Shown one piece after another: positions 1-5,962 of a DNA stretch of 7,675 nt. Position numbers and translations under genes: made by a program. This DNA is from Methylococcaceae bacterium. Its GTDB lineage: Bacteria; Pseudomonadota; Gammaproteobacteria; Methylococcales; Methylococcaceae. Every line of letters begins with the position of its first letter. Positions within the stretch are counted from its first letter, which is position 1. The notes beneath the pieces are model-generated. The model was not told where the DNA came from and searched no databases. It worked only from the letters and a program-made list of their open reading frames with translations. The stretch spans positions 1 through 7,675 of the forward strand of contig VEPB01000342.1 in NCBI GenBank assembly GCA_012026715.1. The letters run 5' to 3'.

Positions 1-814
1 TGGGAGTCGGGGTCGGGGTCGGCGTAGCTTTAACAACAGTTGCGGGAATCGTGCCGGGGGGCGGGTTCTTGGCGATCTCCTCTGCCGTAAGCGTGGTGAA
101 ATTGAAATCCTGCCATGTAGCCGTTACATATTTGAATCGGCCATTGCCAATTTGAGTATTGTTGACACCATACGCAGCTTGATCAATATTCAGGCTTCTC
201 CAGAAATCTCCACCCATGTCGACAAGGTAACGTGCAGTGGATACATCACTAGCTTTCGAGGGGTCGTCGACTACCAATCGAGCCTGAACTGTCGTAAAGA
301 TTCCGGCGATATCATTGGGGTCGATGGATGCTCTGCTGGTATTTGGCGAGAAGAACAGGTTACGCCCATGTGCCAACTTTACTGCAACGCTACCTTGACT
401 CAAATACTTGAAGTCCGGGGTACTGCATGCGCCAATATAGGCTTCCGTGCAGCTAACTCCGCCTACCGACACGGAATATTGCAGCAATCCCCACTTCCCC
501 GTAGATCTGCTTAGAACATATGAGTAAATATTTTTTAACTCAACTCTGGTGTTGGTGTCCTGGCTATCACTTACATCTCTGTAAACTTGACCCGTTGCGG
601 TCGCAGCTTCCCACCCCACGGGCGGCTCGGCGCCGGCCAATATTTGAGCGCCATTTAAGATTGTCCAGTCGCTTGAAAGACCGTGAGGAGCAGCATCATT
701 AAAAGGCTGCATATCGTTGACAATGGTTTGGACGTCGTTTGCAGATACCTGTGTTGAAGATAACAGCAGTGCAGATACCAGACCTAAAGTCTTTTTTGGA
801 GTATGCGTAGACAT
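1..814 (-). CDS. Secreted protein of unknown family with Thr-Pro linker (3' end outside window)
   Basis: The reverse strand is open from the ATG at 814 to the window edge, giving 271 residues with no stop. The start is supported by a GAGG ribosome-binding site seven bases upstream. Residues 1-25 form a typical Sec signal peptide: a KK n-region, the hydrophobic stretch LGLVSALLLSS, and likely cleavage after VSA. The mature part (26-255) is soluble and rich in Asn, Ser, Thr and aromatics, with one Cys pair (C122, C130) that could form a disulfide. From about 264 it becomes a (Thr-Pro)n linker, so a second exported domain probably follows beyond the edge. I do not recognise residues 26-255. A carbohydrate- or surface-binding role would fit the architecture but is only inference. 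Codon use is much more AT-rich (ATA, TTA, AAT, TCA) than in the central operon, suggesting transfer or an accessory origin. The gene is real with high confidence; its function is unknown. Confidence 0.85.
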   Translation of the reverse strand, partial: MSTHTPKKTLGLVSALLLSSTQVSANDVQTIVNDMQPFNDAAPHGLSSDWTILNGAQILAGAEPPVGWEAATATGQVYRDVSDSQDTNTRVELKNIYSYVLSRSTGKWGLLQYSVSVGGVSCTEAYIGACSTPDFKYLSQGSVAVKLAHGRNLFFSPNTSRASIDPNDIAGIFTTVQARLVVDDPSKASDVSTARYLVDMGGDFWRSLNIDQAAYGVNNTQIGNGRFKYVTATWQDFNFTTLTAEEIAKNPPPGTIPATVVKATPTPTPTP

Positions 815-1446
815 GGCTAACCCTCGCTGAAAACAATAAAACTACAGTCATGTGTTGATTCGAAATTGACTACCCGGAAATACTAGGAGCCGGGAGGGGG
901 ACATAACTGGTTGTTCTCAAGACTAGGGGGTTAGGGCAGTCCCGTTTGCGAAGGAACTCGCAGTTTTGAGCACTGCGGTTTGGTGGATTAGCGAAGAACA
1001 GGTTGGTCCGGAAGCGCTTGATCCGAGAACAATTGCCCGCTTCCGCCGCGTTAACGGCTGATCTCGGTCCGTTGACTGCTTGACCAACATCCTTATTCGC
1101 CAGTAGCAGAAATTTTCGAGGAATGATTGTGGAAAGGGCAGATGATTGATTCATTTGGCCAGCGACGACATCGGTTAAGTTATTTTGTTAATTACCCCGC
1201 AAAAATGGATTGTGGGAAAACGCTGTTCAAAACGACAAACAAACTGGCTATTTCGTAAAGATCGGACGTCGACGTACTATTGGTTGGCCGCCCTGATTTT
1301 GAGCGACTCGCAAAAGCGGCTGAGTTTGCACGGTGAGAGGGCCAAGAAGGATGGCCGGGATGTTGACCAGTGCGGGGGTTCATGACGTCTTCCCAGGCCC
1401 TGTCCTTGGCGGCTACTCGCTCGATCATTCAAACGCGAGAAACCGC
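815..1446. other. Intergenic region, no convincing gene
   Basis: This stretch lies between the divergent secreted-protein gene and the regulator gene. Open frames here (for example 870-1154 on the minus strand) have no ribosome-binding site, odd composition and no recognisable motif, so I do not call them. The leftmost part must hold the promoter of the minus-strand gene at 814, but I see no strong -35/-10 pair. The right half contains a possible decayed gene remnant, listed separately. Base composition is lower in GC than the operon to the right. Confidence 0.6.
1218..1336 (+). pseudogene. Possible remnant of an MNT-type nucleotidyltransferase (HTH-MNT fusion)
   Basis: One plus-strand frame reads SDVDVLLVGRPDFERLAKAA (codons 1262-1321), ending at a TGA at 1334-1336. 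The SDVDVLLVG pattern resembles the second metal-binding strand of minimal nucleotidyltransferases, where the two Asp residues bind metal. In the same frame just upstream is LFKTTNKLAIS followed by an in-frame TAA. This loosely resembles the linker before the MNT domain in HTH-MNT fusion proteins. The expected GS-x-ARGE motif is absent, as if deleted. There is no start codon or ribosome-binding site. I read it as a short decayed remnant; chance similarity cannot be excluded. Confidence 0.28.
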
Positions 1447-1474
1447 TTGACACCGATCGACGACCTGTGATTTT
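1447..1474 (+). promoter_or_regulatory. Likely promoter of the regulator gene
   Basis: A perfect TTGACA -35 hexamer lies at 1447-1452. Sixteen bases later, GATTTT (1469-1474) is a weak -10 candidate, preceded by a TG that could act as an extended -10. Transcription would start near 1480, only about 25 bases before the start codon at 1504. The -10 overlaps the left half of the proposed operator (1472-1503), as expected for an autorepressed gene. The -35 is convincing, the -10 less so. Confidence 0.5.
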
Positions 1475-1503
1475 CTGGATATACAGAAATTTCGGAATTC
1501 ATC
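1472..1503 (+). promoter_or_regulatory. Proposed operator copy 1 of the GbsR-type regulator
   Basis: A 32-bp element ends directly against the ATG at 1504 and recurs at 2051-2082 with 26 of 32 bases identical. Shared blocks are TTTCT, TACAGAAAT, TCGGAATT and ATC. This copy holds a perfect dyad, TTTCTG (1472-1477) and CAGAAA (1484-1489) around a 6-bp spacer, plus the 8-bp palindrome GAAATTTC (1486-1493). Its position between the -10 and the start codon suggests that binding blocks transcription of the regulator. The repeat is seen directly; its role as operator is inference. Confidence 0.65.
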
Positions 1504-2034
1504 ATGAAGCTCACGCCGGTGATGGAAAAATACATTCTCCATTGGGGAGAGATGGGAACGCGCTGGGGGGTCAACCGCTCCGTGGCGCAGATCCACAGCC
1601 TGCTTTATCTTGCAGCCCGGCCGCTCACGGCGGAGGAGATCGCAGCGACCTTGGGAATTGCCCGCTCCAACGTCAGCACCAGCCTCAAGGAGCTGCAATC
1701 CTGGGGTTTGGTGAAGCTGCTTCACGTCAAGGGTGACCGCCGCGACCATTTCGAGGCCCTGAGCGATCTATGGGAGACTTTTTTCGCCATCGTCGAGAAC
1801 CGCAAGCGGCGGGAACTGGATCCGACCCTGTCCATCCTGCGCGACTGCAGCCTGGAATGTACGGATGACCAGGACACCACCCGGGAGACCAAGCAACGCA
1901 TCGTCGCCGCAACCGAGTTCCTGGAGAATCTGTTGGCTTGGTACGACCAGGTCCGACGGTTGCCCCATGCTGTGTTGCTACGGCTGCTGTCGCTCGGCGC
2001 CCGGGTAGAGCAGGTCTTGAAGGTGGCGAAGTAA
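1504..2034 (+). CDS. GbsR/MarR-family transcriptional regulator
   Basis: The 176-residue product matches the GbsR-type branch of MarR regulators in length and layout. The N-terminal helix (MEKYILHWGEMGTRWGVNR, 7-25) resembles the conserved family opening. A winged helix-turn-helix covers roughly 27-85: LTAEEIAATLGI is the first part and ARSNVSTSLKELQSWG the recognition helix, followed by a basic wing (KGDRRDHFEA). The helical C-terminal part (about 88-176) should mediate dimerisation. Characterised relatives control osmoprotectant genes in Bacillus, but the neighbours here show no betaine or choline enzymes, so the ligand is unknown. ATG 1504 is chosen because the family N-terminus begins there; its ribosome-binding site is weak (GGAA, 1494-1497) and lies inside the proposed operator. 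The same element recurs right after the stop, before the four-gene block, implying autoregulation plus control of that block. Family assignment is confident; regulon and effector are inferred. Confidence 0.9.
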   Translation: MKLTPVMEKYILHWGEMGTRWGVNRSVAQIHSLLYLAARPLTAEEIAATLGIARSNVSTSLKELQSWGLVKLLHVKGDRRDHFEALSDLWETFFAIVENRKRRELDPTLSILRDCSLECTDDQDTTRETKQRIVAATEFLENLLAWYDQVRRLPHAVLLRLLSLGARVEQVLKVAK

Positions 2035-2050
2035 AAATTTTGGGCCGATA

Positions 2051-2082
2051 TTTCTTCAGTTACAGAAATGTCGGAATTTATC
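2051..2082 (+). promoter_or_regulatory. Proposed operator copy 2, before the four-gene membrane block
   Basis: This is the second copy of the 32-bp element, lying 17 bases after the regulator stop codon and 20 bases before the next start. The six differences from copy 1 fall mainly in the spacer of the dyad, while TACAGAAAT and TCGGAATT are kept. The dyad here is TTTCT (2051-2055) and AGAAA (2064-2068). No strong -35/-10 pair is visible, so it may regulate an internal promoter I cannot pin down or act on read-through transcription. Function is inferred from position and repetition. Confidence 0.6.
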
Positions 2083-2102
2083 GACTGAAATCGGAGGCCA
2101 TC

Positions 2103-2636
2103 ATGCCGACTTTTCTCGACCTACTCGTCATCCAGGGCTGTCTCGGCGCCTACGACGTTCTATGGCATCACGAGTGGAAGGAGTGTCTGCCAGAGCGGCC
2201 GCAGGCCATCCGCGAACAGAAACTGCACGGTGTTCGCGAGCTGCTTTATGCAGTTGCATTCGTCGGTCTCGCGTGGTGGCGATGGCAGGGGGCGGCGGCT
2301 TGGCTGCTTGCAGGGATACTGGCTGTGGAAATGCTGATCACCGGCTGGGATTTCGTGGAGGAAGACCGAAGCCGGCGGCTTTCTCCGACGGAACGGGTCA
2401 CCCACCTCGTCCTGAGCATGAACGGCGGCGCTTATCTGGTCCTGCTCTATTCCCACTGGTTGGAGTGGAACCGGGCCGCGACAGGCTTCGCCTTGGTCGA
2501 CTACGGAATTCGATCCTGGCTCCTGACCGCGCTGGGTCTCGGCGTCTTCGCCTGGGGATTGCGGGACTGCCGTGCCGGATGGCGCCCGCCGATCCCCGCC
2601 GATGCGATGCCGCCGGCACACGCGAGGGAGGTGTGA
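2103..2636 (+). CDS. Multi-pass membrane protein with conserved-looking His/Glu/Asp residues, unknown function
   Basis: The 177-residue product starts at ATG 2103, chosen over an upstream in-frame start because GGAGG (2093-2097) sits five bases before it and the upstream extension would overlap the regulator gene. Four or five hydrophobic segments are visible near residues 5-20, 45-60, 64-82, 101-120 and 139-153. Charged residues sit at membrane borders: WHHEW (21-25), H42 and E46, E76, then GWDFVEEDRSRRLSPTERVTH (81-101). Such His/Glu/Asp clusters can bind metal in membrane oxidoreductases, but no His-box pattern of a named desaturase or hydroxylase family is met. The C-terminal 20 residues are Pro-rich and probably cytoplasmic. 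The stop lies one base before the next start, so it is almost certainly co-transcribed and coupled with the SDR gene. I do not recognise a named family; this is the least characterised member of the cluster. Confidence 0.85.
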   Translation: MPTFLDLLVIQGCLGAYDVLWHHEWKECLPERPQAIREQKLHGVRELLYAVAFVGLAWWRWQGAAAWLLAGILAVEMLITGWDFVEEDRSRRLSPTERVTHLVLSMNGGAYLVLLYSHWLEWNRAATGFALVDYGIRSWLLTALGLGVFAWGLRDCRAGWRPPIPADAMPPAHAREV

Positions 2637-2637
2637 C

Positions 2638-3918
2638 ATGCGCGTTCTGATTACCGGTGCATCCGGGTTTATCGGCGGTCACCTGCTCGACGCGTTGCTG
2701 GCTGCCGGCCACCTCGTGGTCGCCGGAGTTCGCCGACCCGACACGTTTCCCACCAGGGAAAATTGCTGCCCCATGGCAATCGACTTTTCCCAGCATATGG
2801 AGGCAGAATCTTGGATTCCGAAGCTGCACGGGATCGATGCCGTCATCAACTGTGTCGGCATCATCGGCGAAGACCGCCGCAATCGTTTCGATGATCTGCA
2901 TCGCCGGGGTCCCTTGGCCCTCTTCCAGGCTTGCGCGATCGTGGGCATCCGCAAGGTGATCCAGATCTCCGCCCTGGGCGCCGATGACACCGCTTTCAGC
3001 CGCTACCATCTGAGCAAGAAGGCGGCGGATGACTACCTCGCATCAACCGGTCTGGACTGGTCCATCCTCCAGCCTTCGGTGGTCTACGGGCCCGGTGGCG
3101 CCAGTTTCACGCTGTTCAGCGCCATGGCCGCCCTTCCCGTAACCCCGGTGATCGGCGACGGCAGCCAGCGCTTGCAGCCGGTGCATGTGGCCGATGTGGT
3201 TGCCGCGGTCCTGAGGCTGTTGCCCGCGGAGGCACCCAGCCGGATGCGCTTGCCGCTAGTCGGCCCGGAAGTGCTCACCCTGGCGGAGCGGTTGAGCCGG
3301 CTGCGCGGCTGGCTGGGCTACCGCGCCGCGCCGGTTTGGAAGATACCGTTCGGATTGGTTCTGCCGGTCGGACAGCTGGTCGGCTCGCTGATCGCCTCGC
3401 CGCTCAATGGCGAAGCGCTACGCATGCTGCAGTGCGGCAATACCGGCGATCCAGCCGGCGTCACCCGCTTGCTGGGCCGCGCGCCCAAGTCGCTGGCGAC
3501 AGCCCTTGCCGAAGCCCCCGCGCGGCAGCCCGAGCGCTGGCATGCCCGGCTGTTCTTCCTCATGCCGGCCCTCCGCTACGCCCTGGCGCTCCTGTGGATC
3601 TGGTCCGGCCTGACCTCGGCCCTGCTGTATCCCAAAAGCGAAAGCTATGCGCTCCTGGCGGAAGTGGGCGTTACCGGGCTCGCCGCTCCGGTCGCCCTTT
3701 ACGGACTGTCCTTACTCGACCTGATCCTGGGGTCGGCGCTGCTGCTGCGCTACCGCGCAAAACTGGTCGGCACGCTTCAGGTGGGTCTGATGGCCGCTTA
3801 CACCGTCATCATCGGCCTCTGGTTGCCGCACTACCTGCTCCACCCCTACGCCCCCCTGGTCAAGAATCTGCCCCTGATCGTCGCCACCTGCTTCATCATC
3901 GTTACGGAGGAATCCTGA
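2638..3918 (+). CDS. SDR-family NAD(P)-binding protein fused to a DoxX-like membrane domain
   Basis: The start is ATG 2638, with GGGAGG six bases upstream; the product is 426 residues. Residues 1-295 form an atypical/extended short-chain dehydrogenase domain. TGASGFIGGHL (6-16) is the Rossmann nucleotide-binding loop, NCVGIIG (71-77) follows strand 4, S111 with Y123-x3-K127 forms the catalytic Ser/Tyr/Lys set, and QPSVVYGPGG (145-154) is the substrate-side motif of NmrA/epimerase-like members. From about 304 to the end there are four hydrophobic helices (roughly 307-330, 343-370, 376-397, 406-423) typical of the DoxX-like domain found at the end of such SDR proteins. The enzyme is thus probably membrane-anchored, with an active nucleotide site facing the cytoplasm. 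All catalytic residues are present. The substrate is unknown; a lipid or quinone-like molecule would suit a membrane-tethered enzyme but is inference. It overlaps the next gene by one base (TGATG), implying translational coupling. Confidence 0.92.
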   Translation: MRVLITGASGFIGGHLLDALLAAGHLVVAGVRRPDTFPTRENCCPMAIDFSQHMEAESWIPKLHGIDAVINCVGIIGEDRRNRFDDLHRRGPLALFQACAIVGIRKVIQISALGADDTAFSRYHLSKKAADDYLASTGLDWSILQPSVVYGPGGASFTLFSAMAALPVTPVIGDGSQRLQPVHVADVVAAVLRLLPAEAPSRMRLPLVGPEVLTLAERLSRLRGWLGYRAAPVWKIPFGLVLPVGQLVGSLIASPLNGEALRMLQCGNTGDPAGVTRLLGRAPKSLATALAEAPARQPERWHARLFFLMPALRYALALLWIWSGLTSALLYPKSESYALLAEVGVTGLAAPVALYGLSLLDLILGSALLLRYRAKLVGTLQVGLMAAYTVIIGLWLPHYLLHPYAPLVKNLPLIVATCFIIVTEES

Positions 3919-4385
3919 TGGATATCTATACGCTCAAGTGGATCCACATCTGCAGCTCCATGCTGTTGTTCGGCACCGGCCTGGGAACAGCCTTCTTCAA
4001 GTTCACCGCGGACCTGAGCCAGGACCTGCGGGTCATGGCCCACACCAATCGCCGGGTGGTGCTGGCGGACTGGCTGTTCACCACGCCCACCGTCATCATC
4101 CAGCCGCTGTCCGGCTATGCCCTGGCAATCGCTTACGGCTACCCCGCCGCCTCCCCTTGGCTGCTGGCGTCGCTGGGCCTCTACCTGCTGGCCGGAATCT
4201 GCTGGCTACCGGTGGTCTATCTTCAGATCCGCATGCGCAACGACAGCGCTGCGGCCCTTGCCGCCGGCCAGACCCTCAATCCCCGCTACTGGCAGGATGC
4301 GCGCACCTGGTTCTGGCTCGGCATACCGGCATTCATCGCCATGGTCGGCGTAATCTGGCTGATGGTCGCCAAGCCCGCTTTCTAA
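3918..4385 (+). CDS. DUF2269 family integral membrane protein
   Basis: The start ATG 3918 overlaps the upstream TGA stop, and GGAGG (3906-3910) lies seven bases before it. The 155-residue product has four hydrophobic segments (about 5-27, 48-72, 80-104, 130-151). It carries blocks I associate with DUF2269 proteins: KWIHICSSMLLFGTGLGTAF (7-26), VVLADWLFTTPTVIIQPLSG (47-66), LYLLAGICWLPVVYLQIRMR (88-107) and RYWQDARTWFWLGIPAF (123-139). The family is widespread but biochemically uncharacterised. The conserved H10 and H42 near the membrane faces could be functional; that is speculation. Its tight coupling to the SDR/DoxX gene suggests the two act together in the membrane, perhaps as a redox module. 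Family assignment is confident from pattern recognition; function is unknown. Confidence 0.9.
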   Translation: MDIYTLKWIHICSSMLLFGTGLGTAFFKFTADLSQDLRVMAHTNRRVVLADWLFTTPTVIIQPLSGYALAIAYGYPAASPWLLASLGLYLLAGICWLPVVYLQIRMRNDSAAALAAGQTLNPRYWQDARTWFWLGIPAFIAMVGVIWLMVAKPAF

Positions 4386-4412
4386 TTAACCCGACACTCG
4401 CCGAGGACTTTC

Positions 4413-5024
4413 ATGTCGAACCCATCCCTGTTTCATCGTGTGCTCGGCGAGGACGCCTGGAACCGGCTGGCGCCGGCGGTCAGGCGCCACTACAGCCTCG
4501 GCGCCGATGCCGAGACCCTGGTGCTGCATGGCGTCATGACCGAAATCTTCCACTCTCGCTGGATCAAGCCCTTGCTGCTGTTCGCCCAAGCCATCGACGC
4601 CCTGGTTCCCTATCAGGGAAACGACGTGCCGGTGGAAGTCCGCAACCGATGCGATCCCGCTCATCCCCAGACGCTGTTCTGGCATCGAACCTTCCGCTTT
4701 TCAGGTGGGCGCACCAGCCACTTCCGCTCCCGCATGGAGGCGGTGGCCGCCGGCGAGATCGTCGAACTGCTGCGGTTCGGCCTCGGCATCCATCTGCAGG
4801 TCGAAGAGCGCGACGGCGCCCTGATTTACCGGGCGCTCAGGCACTGCTGGAAGCTCGGACCCTGGATGCTGCCCATCCCCAACGGGCTGCTGCTGGGGGA
4901 TGCCACCATCGTCGAACGTGCCGTGAGCGACGAAGAAATTCATCTGGAGTTTGCCATAGATCATCCCCTGCTCGGCCGCACCTTCGGCTACCGCGGCTAC
5001 TTCACGCTGCCTCCATCGGGCTAG
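4413..5024 (+). CDS. DUF4166 domain-containing protein
   Basis: The 203-residue product starts at ATG 4413, with GAGGA (4403-4407) five bases upstream. It has no signal peptide or membrane span and should be cytoplasmic. The order of conserved blocks fits DUF4166: an N-terminal LFHRVLGEDAWNRLAPAVRRHY (6-27), a central GNDVPVEVRN and TLFWHRTFRF (69-96), SRMEAVAAGEIVELLRFGLG (106-125) and a terminal HPLLGRTFGYRGYF (184-197). In many bacteria this domain is a stand-alone protein beside, or the C-terminal part of, SDR or saccharopine-dehydrogenase-like proteins, so its place in this operon is typical. The domain's activity is not known; a substrate-binding or accessory role for the SDR enzyme is inference. 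It is the last gene of the cluster, 27 bases after the DUF2269 gene. No terminator with a T-run is visible between its stop and the tRNA promoter. Confidence 0.9.
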   Translation: MSNPSLFHRVLGEDAWNRLAPAVRRHYSLGADAETLVLHGVMTEIFHSRWIKPLLLFAQAIDALVPYQGNDVPVEVRNRCDPAHPQTLFWHRTFRFSGGRTSHFRSRMEAVAAGEIVELLRFGLGIHLQVEERDGALIYRALRHCWKLGPWMLPIPNGLLLGDATIVERAVSDEEIHLEFAIDHPLLGRTFGYRGYFTLPPSG

Positions 5025-5063
5025 TAACCACCACTTCGACTGGTCGGGTGTCGAGCCGTGAAG

Positions 5064-5094
5064 TTGCATCCAAGCGACCGAATACCTCTATAAT
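5064..5094 (+). promoter_or_regulatory. Promoter of tRNA-Ala
   Basis: A consensus TATAAT -10 hexamer lies at 5089-5094, with TTGCAT (5064-5069) as the -35 and a rather long 19-bp spacer. Transcription would start near 5101, about four bases before the mature tRNA 5' end, so almost no leader would need RNase P removal. The -10 is convincing, the -35 less so. Confidence 0.7.
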
Positions 5095-5104
5095 TTACCC
5101 CACT

Positions 5105-5180
<76 letters not shown>

Positions 5181-5186
5181 TATACC

Positions 5187-5214
5187 AAGCCGGAGAACAC
5201 TCTCCGGCTTTTTT
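5187..5214 (+). terminator. Intrinsic terminator of tRNA-Ala
   Basis: A perfect 10-bp inverted repeat, AAGCCGGAGA (5187-5196) and TCTCCGGCTT (5201-5210), encloses a 4-base ACAC loop and runs into a T-tract ending at 5214. It begins six bases after the tRNA CCA end and terminates the plus-strand transcript. Read on the minus strand, the A-rich left arm gives no comparable U-tract, so it acts mainly one way. Confidence 0.93.
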
Positions 5215-5505
5215 ATGTCCGCTCGCAACGCCAGTCGTGGCGCGGCTTCGCGAATTCGTTTTTTGAGCGTCGGTCAGTCTCAGATCCGGTTTTTGGCCAT
5301 TTTCTGGCCCAATTTCTTCTCTGTTCTCCGTTTGTCTCTTGTGCGGTCAAGAGATCAGGCCCTGCATTTATGCGGGTTTCGGGACTCCGGGTTGTAGTTG
5401 GTCGCTGGTTACTGCTAACGACTGGTTTTCAAATTTGACCGAGATGCACGCGCCCTCGCGAGTTCGGGCCGGTGTTGCAGTCGCAATTCGAAAACAAATA
5501 CCCCA
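5215..5505. other. Non-coding gap between tRNA terminator and exonuclease fragment
   Basis: I see no gene, RNA or mobile-element end in this stretch. Open frames crossing it have no ribosome-binding site and give odd Cys/Arg/Ser-rich peptides. A copy of the tRNA 3' end, which would mark an integrated element, is not present within the window. It may be the eroded left edge of the decayed DNA that follows. Confidence 0.5.
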
Positions 5506-5712
5506 ATGGAAAACATCCCTTCATTCATCGATTTCGAAGCCTCCAGTCTGGGTTCGGCCTCCTATCCGATCGAAGGGGCATGGAACCTGGCCGGTGGTTC
5601 GATCGAAAGCTGCCTGATCTCACCCGCCGGGATTTCCAGATGGACCGACTGGAGTGACAAAGCCGAACGGATTCATGGCATCGCCAAGGCGCAATTGTTG
5701 GTTGAAGGTCGG
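5506..5712 (+). pseudogene. N-terminal fragment of a DEDD-type 3'-5' exonuclease
   Basis: The ATG at 5506 opens a frame that reads like the first third of a DnaQ/RNase T-like exonuclease. FIDFEASSLG (7-16) contains the D-x-E motif of the first catalytic site (D9, E11). It is followed by SYPIEGAWNLAGGSIESCLI, the paired strands of the fold, and KAERIHGIAKAQLL (52-65), the usual helix with ERIHGI. After about residue 68 the similarity stops, and a TGA at 5725-5727 ends the frame at 73 residues. A full-length member would be about 170-200 residues and carry two more catalytic Asp and a His/Tyr, all missing here. There is no clear ribosome-binding site. It is therefore a truncated, presumably inactive relic. 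The next sequence in another frame belongs to an unrelated ATPase, so the gene was cut and joined rather than simply frameshifted. Confidence 0.75.
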
Positions 5713-5722
5713 AGGAAAATAG

Positions 5723-5959
5723 GATGAAAGCCTGCTCACCCGCATGGTCGATCCGCGCTCGGCGCCGGAGGTCTTGCTGCTGCGGGAATCGATCCGGTCG
5801 TGGCGGTTCTACGACCATTTTCGCACCGATGCCGAGGCGCCGGCCCGCCAGCTTCAGGTCGGCACCCGCGCCCCGGCGCTGAGCCATGACGGCCGCGACG
5901 TCGCCGCCGCTCTCCAGACCATCCGCGAGATCGGAGATGGGGCCCGGCTCGATGAGGCG
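5723..5959 (+). pseudogene. Internal fragment of a predicted AAA/SMC-like ATPase
   Basis: The plus-strand frame from 5723 reads DESLLTRMVDPRSAPEVLLL, then ESIRSWRFYDHFRTDAEAPARQ, and later PALSHDGRDVAAALQTIREIGDG. I recognise this as the middle of the predicted ATPase group related to RecF/SMC-type ATP-binding proteins, in which RFYDHFR, a Gln-rich turn and LSHDG.DLAAALQTI are conserved. The Walker A region (normally earlier) and the signature/Walker B region (normally later) are absent. A stop (TAG 5720-5722) lies immediately upstream in frame. Similarity ends at about 5959, and the frame then runs nonsensically into the antisense of the CAP-domain gene. The ATG at 5744 has no ribosome-binding site. 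It is an inactive fragment, joined to the exonuclease fragment on its left. Confidence 0.72.
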
Positions 5960-5962
5960 GGA

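Noticed and set aside
152..514. Plus-strand 120-codon open frame at the left side
   Set aside because: It lies antisense to the secreted protein gene, which has a signal peptide and ribosome-binding site; this frame has neither.
870..1154. Minus-strand 94-codon open frame in the intergenic region
   Set aside because: It has no ribosome-binding site, no motif and an unlikely composition; the ATG at 1154 is preceded only by GCTGGCCAA.
1938..2102. Upstream extension of the 177-aa membrane protein to an earlier in-frame ATG
   Set aside because: It would overlap the regulator gene and cross the proposed operator, whereas ATG 2103 has a GGAGG five bases upstream and begins a sensible membrane protein.
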